The notes below the pieces were generated by a model. It saw nothing but the letters and a program-made list of their open reading frames with translations, had not been told where the DNA came from and searched no databases. 64,000 nt of DNA, from NCBI RefSeq assembly GCF_900143625.1, contig NZ_FRFF01000131.1, positions 100,954 through 164,953 of the forward strand, in the 5' to 3' direction. A program made the translations under genes and the position numbers. Positions 24,955 to 33,263 of this stretch are shown here, piece after piece (the first letter of the stretch is position 1; every line of letters begins with the position of its first letter). Origin of the DNA: Nocardiopsis sp. JB363 (GTDB lineage Bacteria; Actinomycetota; Actinomycetes; Streptosporangiales; Streptosporangiaceae).

Positions 24955-26905
24955 GGGGACCCCCCACGGGCGGTGTCAGGGAACGGACCGAGGCGGCGAC
25001 GAGTTCCGGCCCACGGTGGGTGAGCAGGGACTCCGGGTGGAACTGCATGGAGGTGAAGTTGGATCCGCGCAGGGCGTGGACCTCACCGTTGGGGTCGCGG
25101 CTCACACGGACCGGGCCGCTGGGGCCCGCGACGCGTCTGACAGGGGACACCGCGACGTAGGTGTTGTAGAAGGCGACCGTGGTCCTGTCTCCGAAGAAGT
25201 CGATGTCGCGCCGGGTACCCTGGGCGGGCGCCGCGCGTCGGCGCAGGCGTAGTCCCAGTTCGGCGGCGAGCACCTGGTGCGACAGGCACACGGCGAGGAA
25301 GGGACGCCCCTCCTCCAGGAGGAGACGGTTCAGGCGGCTCAGGGCGGCCACGCGCGGGTCGGAGGTGTCCCTGGGGTCCCCGGGGCCGGGGCCCAGGACG
25401 ACCAACCCGCCCTCGCCGAGGACCTCCTCGGCCTCGTGGTAGGGAACGACCTCGACCCGTCCGCCCAGGGCACGGAGCTGGTGGGCGAGCATGCCGGTGA
25501 AGGAGTCCTCGGCGTTGACCACCAGAACCCTCTGGTCGAGCAGCGGCGCGGGTGAGGGGAGCGCCTCTCCTTCCCCTCCGGCCAGCCAGAAGTCGGACAG
25601 TCCGGTGTTGCGCTCCCGGAGAGCCTCCAGCACCCGGGCGTGCCCAGTGATCGTCTCGGGAGCGCGTACCCCCGGCCGGTCGCCCCCTCCGGTCGCGCCC
25701 AGCAGTCCGGCCGCCTTGGCATGGGTCTCCGCCGTTTCCCTGGACGGGACGGAGTCACGGACCAGTGTCGCGCCCACCCTCAGGCTCATGCGGCCCGCGG
25801 GCGATATCTGCGCGGTGCGGATCATGATGGCCGAGTCCAGCGTGAGTTCGCCGGAGTCGGTGCCCAGGAGGGCGATGGCGCCGCTGTAGTACCCGCGTCC
25901 GGAGGACTCGCGTCGAGCGACGACGCGGCAGGCGTTCTCCAGCGGACTGCCGATGACCGTGGGCGCGAACATGGTCCGTTCCAACACGCGCCGGGGGTCG
26001 AGCGAGGTCGGCCCGCAGATGTCGTACTCGGTGTGCGCGAGGCGGGCCATCGAACGCAACCGGGGACCGTGGACGCGACCGCCCTCATGACAGACCTCGG
26101 CCATCATCTTCAGTTCCTCGTCCACGACCATGTACAGCTCGTCGATCTCCTTACGGTCCGTGACGAAGTCGAGGAGGCCTTCCAGGGCCGGCCCCTCCTC
26201 GGGATAGTGATAGGTCCCGCTGATCGGGTTCATCACCGCTGTTCCCCGATGGAGGCTCACATGACGCTCGGGGGTGGCCCCGACGAAGGTCCTCTCACCG
26301 GTGTGGACGACGAAGGTCCAGTACGCGCTGTTCTCCCGGTGCAGGAGCCGGTGGAAGAGGCCGAGGGCGAACCGAATGCGGTCCTCCCGGACCCGGGTGG
26401 TGAAGGTCCTGCTGATGACGAAGTTGGATCCGGCCCCCGAACCGATCTCGTCCGCGACCACCTCCTCGACCGTCTTCTCGTACTCCGCGTCGGAGACGTC
26501 GAAGGAGCCCTGGCCTTCGAGCTCCACGGGAAGGTCGGCGAGAACCTTCAGGTCGTCGTCGGAGACCACGCCCTGTTCGTCGACGTTCAACGCCAGGATC
26601 GGCTCGCCGTCGTCCTGGGCCGTGAAGCCGCGTTCGGTGATCTGCCGGTAGGGCAGGAGTACCAGGGAGTGCTGCCGGGTCCCCTCCTTCGGGTCGGGGA
26701 GGGGGACCCGCCTCAGGAGGTCGTACTCGCGCACCACGCCCTCGAAGGCCTCCACGCGGCGGGAGCCGCCGTGGACGTCCCTGGCCACCAGGGCGAACGG
26801 GCCGGGGGAGGAGGACAGCGCGCGGTCGAGGATGGTTCTGCCGATACGCTCTTCTGATCCGGATGTCATGTCCACCAGTCTTCGGACCCCACCTTCGCGC
26901 GTCAT
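24947..26905 (-). CDS. phzE: PhzE-type 2-amino-2-deoxyisochorismate synthase (TrpE-TrpG fusion)
   Basis: This 652-residue fusion has an N-terminal chorismate-binding domain (NPISGTYHYPEEG, FAPTVIGSPLENACRVVARR, GRGYYSGAIALLG) and a C-terminal glutamine amidotransferase of about 190 residues with the nucleophile elbow LAVCLSHQVLAAELG and the FHPES histidine-glutamate. PhzE converts chorismate and glutamine to 2-amino-2-deoxyisochorismate. The ATG at 26905 shares a base with the amidohydrolase stop (TGATG). A second in-frame ATG lies at 26869. An anthranilate synthase would also match the domains, but the PhzD neighbour decides for the PhzE reaction. Confidence 0.92.
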   Translation of the reverse strand: MTREGGVRRLVDMTSGSEERIGRTILDRALSSSPGPFALVARDVHGGSRRVEAFEGVVREYDLLRRVPLPDPKEGTRQHSLVLLPYRQITERGFTAQDDGEPILALNVDEQGVVSDDDLKVLADLPVELEGQGSFDVSDAEYEKTVEEVVADEIGSGAGSNFVISRTFTTRVREDRIRFALGLFHRLLHRENSAYWTFVVHTGERTFVGATPERHVSLHRGTAVMNPISGTYHYPEEGPALEGLLDFVTDRKEIDELYMVVDEELKMMAEVCHEGGRVHGPRLRSMARLAHTEYDICGPTSLDPRRVLERTMFAPTVIGSPLENACRVVARRESSGRGYYSGAIALLGTDSGELTLDSAIMIRTAQISPAGRMSLRVGATLVRDSVPSRETAETHAKAAGLLGATGGGDRPGVRAPETITGHARVLEALRERNTGLSDFWLAGGEGEALPSPAPLLDQRVLVVNAEDSFTGMLAHQLRALGGRVEVVPYHEAEEVLGEGGLVVLGPGPGDPRDTSDPRVAALSRLNRLLLEEGRPFLAVCLSHQVLAAELGLRLRRRAAPAQGTRRDIDFFGDRTTVAFYNTYVAVSPVRRVAGPSGPVRVSRDPNGEVHALRGSNFTSMQFHPESLLTHRGPELVAASVRSLTPPVGGPRA

Positions 26906-27717
26906 CACGAGATCTCGGATACCTGGGCCGGCCCCGGGGCGGCGGGACCGGTCCGGGCCGCGTCGATCCGGCGCAGCGCGTTGCCCCTGAGGACGCTCGC
27001 GTAGACCTTCGGCGCCAGGTCGAGCGCATCGAGCTTGGCCAGTTCCACCCCGGTGTCCTGAAGCGGGGACTCCGACCCGAACAGCACCCGGTCGGGGCCC
27101 AGGACCCAGATCGCCTCCGCGACCGCGCACGTGTACCCACCCGAGGTCTCGACGAGGATGTTGGGGAGCGGGGCGACCAGCGAGATGCCGTACAGGTCGA
27201 TGTTGCCCACACCCGTGTGTCCCATCACGAAGACCACGTCGGGGTGCTCCCCGGCCAACCGGACCAGGTCCGCGACCCGGGCCCCGGCGCGTTCGAAGCA
27301 CACGACGTACACGCTGTGGCCCCACCGCGCCGCGGTTCTGATCAGGTCGGCGAAGCCGGGGTCGCTCAGCGGTGGGCCGTGCACGGCGGGCGAGATCTCC
27401 AGCCCCCGGAAGCGGTGGGCCGACTCCCTGTAGGCGTCGGTCCCGCCGTGCGGGTTGCCGAAGTAGAAGGGCACCAGTCTCCCGCCGCTCTTCTCCGCCA
27501 TGGCCAGGACGAAGTCGTTGTCGAGGTCGGCGGTGGTGCCGCCCCCCTCGACGAGTTGACGGGACAGCTCCGAGAGCGAGAGCGCTCCCCCGGCGCACGC
27601 GACGGCGGTCTCGACCCCGTGGGCGTCCATGGAGCGCAGGATCCGGTCGCGTGCCGAAGGTAGAGGGGGGAGGCGGACGTGGAAGTCGACGACCGGGAGG
27701 TCGGGATCGCGGCTCAT
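26905..27717 (-). CDS. Amidohydrolase-fold protein lacking metal-ligand histidines (copy 1)
   Basis: The 270-residue protein belongs to the amidohydrolase-2 (ACMSD-like) TIM-barrel family and is clearly paralogous to the 48531-49289 protein: both share GGxxxxxxLSRQ, a GNPHGG/ANPHGG loop, RLAGxxPxxVFVxGHxGVG and ILxETSGGYT. Unlike the paralogue, the N-terminal HxH motif is HVR (residues 13-15) and the barrel histidine in YLHC is replaced (YVVC, 137-140); H167 is kept. It therefore probably binds metal weakly or not at all. Homologues in benzoxazole clusters close the oxazole ring. It is coupled on both sides by overlapping stop/start codons. Confidence 0.8.
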   Translation of the reverse strand: MSRDPDLPVVDFHVRLPPLPSARDRILRSMDAHGVETAVACAGGALSLSELSRQLVEGGGTTADLDNDFVLAMAEKSGGRLVPFYFGNPHGGTDAYRESAHRFRGLEISPAVHGPPLSDPGFADLIRTAARWGHSVYVVCFERAGARVADLVRLAGEHPDVVFVMGHTGVGNIDLYGISLVAPLPNILVETSGGYTCAVAEAIWVLGPDRVLFGSESPLQDTGVELAKLDALDLAPKVYASVLRGNALRRIDAARTGPAAPGPAQVSEIS

Positions 27718-29342
27718 GCGCGGCTCCCGTCATCCGACCCGATGGCGGACGCGCCGCGCACCGCGTCCAGGACGGTCCCCCAGTCCTCCGGCGGAGTGGC
27801 ACCCCGCCAGGCCACGTGTTGGTCCGGCCGGACCAACACGAGGTCGTGGCCCCACACCGAGCGCGCCCACGGGTCGCTCACGGGCAGGTGGAGCAGTGGC
27901 ATCCCCCGCTTCTCGGCGGCTTCCACCGCCGCGGTGCCGGCTCCGTCCGCGCCGAAGTCGACCAGTGTGAACTCCGCGCCCAGCAGATCGAAGAGGGGTG
28001 TCCCGTCCTGAAGGCGGACATGCGGGGGCCGACCACCCGGCCAGGTGGTGGGGGTGGTGCCGCGCCAGGACCACGGGGGTTCGGTACCCGCACCCGGGAT
28101 CACGATCGGCGAGGAACCGTACCGGTAGTCGAAGTGGATCGCCAGGTTCTCGATCTGGTGTTCCTCTTCCCGAAGGAAACCGGCGAGCGTCTGGCGGGAG
28201 GCGCCGGAGGCGGCCAGCCGGGGGAAGCGCCCCCACACCTCCAGGAGGTTGGCGCACATCTCCAGGTTGAACAGCGCGACGGGCCTCCGCTCGGCCTCGT
28301 AGCCGTCCAACAGCCCCGGGCCGCCCCAGCCACGGACGAACGCCCCGAGTTTCCAGCCCAGGTCCACGGCGTCGCCGATGCCCGTGTTCGCTCCGTGTCC
28401 GCCCGTGGGGTAGAACTGGTGGGCCGAGTCGCCCGCGAGGAGGATCCTCCCCTGGCGGTACCGGGCCGCCACGGCCATGTTCCCCTTCCACGTCGCCGTG
28501 TGGACGACCTCGTCCACGTCCAGCTCCACACCGAGGCGGCGGCGCATGATCGTCACCGCGTCGTCCTCCTCGTGCTCGGCGACCGGGAAGAAGGCCGTCC
28601 AGGTGTCCTGCTCGTCACGGGAGACCAGCGTGATCCCCGTGGCGACGATGTTGAGGAAGTACCGGCCGTGACGGCGCAGCATGGGGTCGGAACTGCGGAA
28701 ATAGACGTCGCGGTGGTCCCCGCTGGGCCCATGGGCCTCCGTCGGGATTCCCGCCTCACGGCGGACCGTGCTGCCGGCGCCGTCGCAGCCCACGACGTAC
28801 CCGGCCCGCGATGCGTACTCGCCTCCGCCGTCGCGCAGGTGCACTGTGACGTGGTCCTCTCCCTGGTCGAGGCCCAGCACGGCGGTACCGGTGCGCAGGT
28901 CGACCAATGGGTGGGCGGCCGCCCGGTCGCGCAGGATCTCCTCAAGGATGTTCCCGGGCAACCGCTGGTAGGCCTCCAGCCCTGAGGTTCCGTCGTTGGT
29001 CGCCTCTCCCCTGCGATCGAGTTCGCTGACGGAGGCGTACTCCCAGGCCGCCACCGGAGCTTCGGAGAAGTCGGCGCTCCAGTGGAAGCGGCAGGCGTGC
29101 CCGGCCCCCACCCCCTTCGCCCGAATCTCGTCCACGACTCCCAGGCGTCGGAGCAGTTCCATGCTGCGTCCGTTGAGGAAGTCCATCTTCGGGTAGGGCG
29201 AGCGCCCGGTGTGGCGTTCCACCAAGGTGCTCGCCACCCCCTGACGTGCGAGCTCCAGCGCCAGCGTGGTCCCCACCGGCCCTGCTCCCACGATGAGGAT
29301 CTCGGTCTCCGGTGTCCCACTGGTGTCGTGTCCGGTGCCCAC
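27714..29342 (-). CDS. FAD-dependent aromatic monooxygenase (class A, phenol hydroxylase-like)
   Basis: The 542-residue protein has the three FAD/NADPH fingerprints of class A hydroxylases: ILIVGAGPVGTTLALELA near the start, VGCDGAGSTVRREAG, and LLAGDSAHQFYPTGGHGANT. A thioredoxin-like C-terminal region, as in phenol hydroxylases, covers the last 150 residues. I start it at the GTG at 29342, six bases after GAGAGGAG. It is the first gene of the nine-gene operon and lies 64 bases from palindrome site 4. It probably hydroxylates an aromatic intermediate, perhaps oxidatively decarboxylating 3-hydroxyanthranilate or decorating the final ring; which one cannot be told. Confidence 0.87.
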   Translation of the reverse strand: MGTGHDTSGTPETEILIVGAGPVGTTLALELARQGVASTLVERHTGRSPYPKMDFLNGRSMELLRRLGVVDEIRAKGVGAGHACRFHWSADFSEAPVAAWEYASVSELDRRGEATNDGTSGLEAYQRLPGNILEEILRDRAAAHPLVDLRTGTAVLGLDQGEDHVTVHLRDGGGEYASRAGYVVGCDGAGSTVRREAGIPTEAHGPSGDHRDVYFRSSDPMLRRHGRYFLNIVATGITLVSRDEQDTWTAFFPVAEHEEDDAVTIMRRRLGVELDVDEVVHTATWKGNMAVAARYRQGRILLAGDSAHQFYPTGGHGANTGIGDAVDLGWKLGAFVRGWGGPGLLDGYEAERRPVALFNLEMCANLLEVWGRFPRLAASGASRQTLAGFLREEEHQIENLAIHFDYRYGSSPIVIPGAGTEPPWSWRGTTPTTWPGGRPPHVRLQDGTPLFDLLGAEFTLVDFGADGAGTAAVEAAEKRGMPLLHLPVSDPWARSVWGHDLVLVRPDQHVAWRGATPPEDWGTVLDAVRGASAIGSDDGSRA

Positions 29343-29405
29343 AGCGGGCTCCTCTCTCACGGCATTGGATGTCCGGATACTTTCGGAAACCCCACCGAAC
29401 ACACA

Positions 29406-29421
29406 TCACGCATTTCCGTGA
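29406..29421. promoter_or_regulatory. TCACG-N6-CGTGA palindrome, site 4 (divergent promoter)
   Basis: TCACGCATTTCCGTGA has perfect arms but a different spacer from the other three sites. It is placed between the nine-gene operon (start 29342) and the DsbA-like gene (start 29536), where one dimeric regulator could act on both. Confidence 0.55.
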
Positions 29422-29535
29422 TCAGCCGCAAGCCGAGGATTCAATAGCATCCTGACCGATTGTGGACGGAATATATGAGAACCGAAGCCGATGCCCTAGT
29501 GTGATCAACCGTTTGAACCGGACCCGAGAACAAGA

Positions 29536-30261
29536 ATGGAACCGACCGAGTACATGAACTCCGAGTGGAAGCACATCGAAACACAGAGTCCCGGAGTAGT
29601 CACCGTCTGGTCCGATATCGGATGCCCGTGGGCGAGCCTGGCCCTGCACGTCCTGCACGCCCGAGCCAGGGAAAGGGGCGTGGGATTGACCGTCGACCAC
29701 AGGGCCTTCCCGCTGGAGCTGTTCAACCGGATACCGACACCGCGGTCGATCGTGGAGTCGGAGGTGGTGGCCATCGCGGGCGTCGCGCCCGACCTCGGCT
29801 GGAGACTGTGGCCGGGCCCGGAGTCCACCTACCCGGTGACCACACTCCCCGCCATGGAGGCGGTGCAGGCCGCGAAGGCACCTGACGTCGGTGGGCTCTC
29901 CGGCAGCGACGAGCTGGACGGCGCGTTGCGCAGGGCCTTCTACGAGCAGGGCCGGTGCGTGAGTATTCACCCGGTGATCCTGGAAGTCGCGGAGGAATGC
30001 CCGGGGGTGGACGCCGAGGCCCTGGAGCGGGCGCTGGCGACCGGACGGGGGCGTGCCGAGGTCTACTCGCAGTGGCGAACGGCGAGCGGTCCGGACGTCC
30101 AGGGCAGCCCGCACCTGTTCGCCCAGGGTTGGGCCGAGCACAATCCGGGCGTGCGCTACCACTGGACGGCACCGCCCCCGGAGGGCGGCTTCCCTCGTTT
30201 CGAGACCTACGATCCCATGTGGGCCGACACCCTCATCGACACCCTGTCGACCAAGGAATAG
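29536..30261 (+). CDS. DsbA/FrnE-family thioredoxin-fold protein with CPWA active site
   Basis: The 241-residue protein has the FrnE-like layout: a thioredoxin strand ending in SDIGCPWASLALHVLHARAR, a helical insert, and a C-terminal GSPHLFAQG segment with the cis-proline region. The usual CPxC is CPWA here (C30, A33), so it cannot form the normal intramolecular disulfide; a one-cysteine isomerase- or glutathione-transferase-like role is more likely. No signal peptide is visible, so it is probably cytoplasmic. It is divergent from the 3-hydroxyanthranilate operon across palindrome site 4, so it is likely co-regulated, but its task in the pathway is unknown. Confidence 0.75.
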   Translation: MEPTEYMNSEWKHIETQSPGVVTVWSDIGCPWASLALHVLHARARERGVGLTVDHRAFPLELFNRIPTPRSIVESEVVAIAGVAPDLGWRLWPGPESTYPVTTLPAMEAVQAAKAPDVGGLSGSDELDGALRRAFYEQGRCVSIHPVILEVAEECPGVDAEALERALATGRGRAEVYSQWRTASGPDVQGSPHLFAQGWAEHNPGVRYHWTAPPPEGGFPRFETYDPMWADTLIDTLSTKE

Positions 30262-30434
30262 GACACGCACCGAAGGCGGGACGAACACCAGGGGTATTTC
30301 TCATTACGAGAATATCGCAATTCTACCCGCCCGCATCCGAACAACGACGTTCACCAATGAAAAGCACGACCGCGCCCTAATCCGCCGGGCAGTGACCCTG
30401 ACCTGGAAAAAAGAAGGATCCGGGGGATTATTTC

Positions 30435-33104
30435 ATGGAGAACTTGGTCGGTCACACCCGTGAGGTGGGACATCTGCTCGACCATCTGAAACGGATGGAG
30501 AAAGGAACCGGACACCACACCGTCATCGAGAGCCCTCCCGGAATGGGAAGGACGACGCTGCTGGACCGCTTGGCGGAGGAGGCCGAGTCGAGGGGGATGC
30601 GCGTCCTGTCCGGCCGGGGCACACGTTTGGACCGGTGCGTGCAATGGAGCACGCTGATGCGCCTGTTCCAGCACCCCCTCGGGCAGGGGATCTCGTTCCT
30701 GACGGACCACGGAACGGGGCACGTGTTCGATCTCGCGCTCCGCATGGGCAACCGCCTGACCGAGTACGCGAGTCGGCAGCCGGTGCTCGTCACCTTGGAC
30801 GACGCGCACTGGAGCGATGAGATGACCGCGCTCCTCCTGCCGATGCTGGTCGAGCACACCCGGGAGCTACCCATCTTGTGGCTCATCGGATGCGGCCCCC
30901 TGCGCAACGGCGGACCGGTGTCGCAGGCGCTAGAACTCCTCACCGAGGAGCAGGGACACCTGCTGCGCCTGGGGCCACTCCTCGACGAGGAGGTCACGTC
31001 CCTGTACCAGGAGACCGTGGGCGAACCGCCCCGAGGCCACCTGCGCCTATTGGAGAAGTGCCGAGGCGTCCCCTCACTCGTCGTGTGGATGGTGAACGCT
31101 CTTCGCGAGTCCAGGAGTACCGACCCGACGAGGCTCTGCGAGGTGGCCGACCTTCCCGATGCCTTCCACCACCAGGTGGTGTCCCGGCTGGACAAACTCG
31201 ACCCACGGATCAACCTCGTACTCCAGGTGAACGCGGTCCTGGACCGCCCCTTCACGCTCCACGAGGCCGCCCGTCTCCTCGACTCCACACCCACCAACCT
31301 CCTTCCCGTGATCGATGAGGCCCTGGCCAACGACATCCTGAAGGCCAGGGAGGGACGGTTGGAGTCCACCGACGACCTCACCCGAGAGTCGGTGTACCTG
31401 ACGATGAGCCCGCACACCCGGCACGCGTTCCACCGGGAGGCGGCCGCCATGCTCGAGGAGCGGCCCTCGGGCACCAGGGCCGAGATCATCCGCCACCTGG
31501 TCGTCTGCTCCGAGAGCGACCGGGAACTGACCGACAATCTCTGCCACGCCATCGAGAGCGGCGACATGAGCGCCGACATGCTGGCGGAGACCACGCACCT
31601 GCTCCTCGCGAGCGGGAGAACGGCCAGGGCCCGCTCGGTCGTGCTGGCCGTCCTGGAGAGGATCTCCTACCCGTCCCTGCTCTACACGGCACTGGCGGGT
31701 TTCCAGGAGACTTCCAGCCAGCACAGTTCCTTCGTGGACGTGAGTCCACACGTCGAGCGCGCGCTGCGCACCGTAGAGCCGGGCTCCGAGGCCCGGGCCG
31801 GGCTCCTCGCCATCCGGGCGGGCTGCCTCCTGGAGCAGGGACGGCCCGATCAGGCCCTCGACTCGGTGGAGGAGGCGGTCACCCTGGGACTGGCCACCCG
31901 GCAGACGACCGCCATCGTCAGCGCCGAGGTGGTCCGCCTGCGCATCGCCTTCGGCCGCGGCGACCTCGATTTCGCCCGGGACCACGCGGGCGAGGTCCTC
32001 CAGCGCATCCCGGGGTCGGCAACCGCCACCAAGGCGCACCGTACGACCCGGCTGATCCTGGCCGTGGCCCTGGCCTCACAGGACCGGTTCGTGGAGGCCT
32101 CGTCCACCATCGACATGGCCCTTTGGGAGGAGGTGGCGGCGGACGCGTCGGCCGCACCGTTCTGGGAGGCCCACCGCGCCCTGCTGCTCCTATGGCGCGG
32201 CGAACTGGACCGGGCCGAGCAGGCCTGCCTTCGGGTGGACTGCGGAGTGGACCCGAGTGGGAACCTCGCCAGGGACGTGCGATCCGTCCTGGGCCACATC
32301 CACCTGCTGCGGGGTGAGGAGCACGTCGCACGGCAGTACTTCCACCGCATCCTGGCCGAGGACCGCTCCCTGAGCTGCCCCCGCCAGCAGGAGGCGACAC
32401 TGGGCCTGGCTCGGGCCACCGGTGGTCTCCCCGCCGCGGAGATCTACGGCTCCTTGGAGGGAAACGCGACGCTTCTCCTCCGCAGTCCCGAGTCCGCCGC
32501 CCACCTGGTGCGCCTGGCCCTGAAAGCGAACCGGCCCGAGCAGGCGGAACGGGTCGTGCACACGAGCACCCGGCTCGCCCGGGAGAACCCGGGAACCGCC
32601 TCCCTCCTGGGCGCCGCACGGCACGCGTCCGGACTGTTCATGAACGACCCGGGACTGCTCCAGGCGGCGGTGGAGGCCTACGAGGACAGCCCGCGCCCGT
32701 TCCCCCGCGCACTGGCCCTTGAGGACGCGGGGCGAGCGGCGGCCCGCAAGGGCGACACGGCACGGTCCCGTCCCCGGCTTTCCAGGGCACACGAGATTTA
32801 CGAGGGATGCGGAGCCCGGGGGCCCGCCGACCGGGTCGCCCGTGCCCTGCGCGACCTGACCAGGCGCTCCGAGGGCACACCTGCCGCCGCGACTCCGGCT
32901 CCCGACCGGGCCTGGAACGAGCTGAGCGACTCCGAACGTCGCGTCGCCCTCCTCGTGACCGACGGGCTGACCAACCGTGAGGTGGCCGACCGGATCTTCC
33001 TGTCCCCGCACACCGTGGACAGCCACCTGCGCAGCAGCTTCCGCAAGCTGGAAGTCCGCAATCGGGTGGAACTGGCGCGTCTGATGATCTCCCGCATCTC
33101 CTGA
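30435..33104 (+). CDS. LAL-type LuxR regulator with AAA/NACHT-like ATPase
   Basis: The 889-residue protein starts with an ATPase domain: P-loop SPPGMGRTTLLDRL (residues 33-46, arginine in place of the usual lysine) and Walker B-like VLVTLDDAHWSDEM. A long helical, TPR-like middle follows (about 400-800). The LuxR helix-turn-helix ends the protein (LVTDGLTNREVADRIFLSPH, TVDSHLRSSFRKLE). LAL proteins are pathway activators in actinomycete clusters. It stands alone between the two building-block operons and is a prime candidate to bind the TCACG palindromes found on either side. Confidence 0.9.
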   Translation: MENLVGHTREVGHLLDHLKRMEKGTGHHTVIESPPGMGRTTLLDRLAEEAESRGMRVLSGRGTRLDRCVQWSTLMRLFQHPLGQGISFLTDHGTGHVFDLALRMGNRLTEYASRQPVLVTLDDAHWSDEMTALLLPMLVEHTRELPILWLIGCGPLRNGGPVSQALELLTEEQGHLLRLGPLLDEEVTSLYQETVGEPPRGHLRLLEKCRGVPSLVVWMVNALRESRSTDPTRLCEVADLPDAFHHQVVSRLDKLDPRINLVLQVNAVLDRPFTLHEAARLLDSTPTNLLPVIDEALANDILKAREGRLESTDDLTRESVYLTMSPHTRHAFHREAAAMLEERPSGTRAEIIRHLVVCSESDRELTDNLCHAIESGDMSADMLAETTHLLLASGRTARARSVVLAVLERISYPSLLYTALAGFQETSSQHSSFVDVSPHVERALRTVEPGSEARAGLLAIRAGCLLEQGRPDQALDSVEEAVTLGLATRQTTAIVSAEVVRLRIAFGRGDLDFARDHAGEVLQRIPGSATATKAHRTTRLILAVALASQDRFVEASSTIDMALWEEVAADASAAPFWEAHRALLLLWRGELDRAEQACLRVDCGVDPSGNLARDVRSVLGHIHLLRGEEHVARQYFHRILAEDRSLSCPRQQEATLGLARATGGLPAAEIYGSLEGNATLLLRSPESAAHLVRLALKANRPEQAERVVHTSTRLARENPGTASLLGAARHASGLFMNDPGLLQAAVEAYEDSPRPFPRALALEDAGRAAARKGDTARSRPRLSRAHEIYEGCGARGPADRVARALRDLTRRSEGTPAAATPAPDRAWNELSDSERRVALLVTDGLTNREVADRIFLSPHTVDSHLRSSFRKLEVRNRVELARLMISRIS

Positions 33105-33134
33105 GCCGACGATCCCCTCCCCCGACGCGACCAT

Positions 33135-33150
33135 TCACGTGTCCACGTGA
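33135..33150 (+). promoter_or_regulatory. TCACG-N6-CGTGA palindrome, site 3 (upstream of ligase operon)
   Basis: TCACGTGTCCACGTGA is a perfect palindrome except for its two central bases, 31 bases after the LAL stop and 114 bases before the GTG of the ligase. Its minus-strand reading, TCACGTGGACACGTGA, is closest to the shared consensus TCACGYGRACACGTGA. Confidence 0.62.
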
Positions 33151-33263
33151 TGTCGGCAGCCGCCACCGCGCATGAGGATTGCGCTGTGTCGGCGGCTGCC
33201 GGGCGACGGACCTCACCCGCTCGGACCCGGCCGGCCGGAACGCGAGAGCGCCGAGGAGGCCCC

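Noticed and set aside
22189..26905. Phenazine biosynthesis cluster
   Set aside because: PhzC, PhzE and PhzD types are present but PhzF, PhzA/B and PhzG are not; a DhbA-type dehydrogenase follows instead, which points to 3-hydroxyanthranilate.
24947..27802. Single 951-residue protein covering phzE and the amidohydrolase region
   Set aside because: The first 300 residues are arginine/proline-rich read-through over the amidohydrolase gene in another frame; the true phzE start is at the TGATG junction at 26905.
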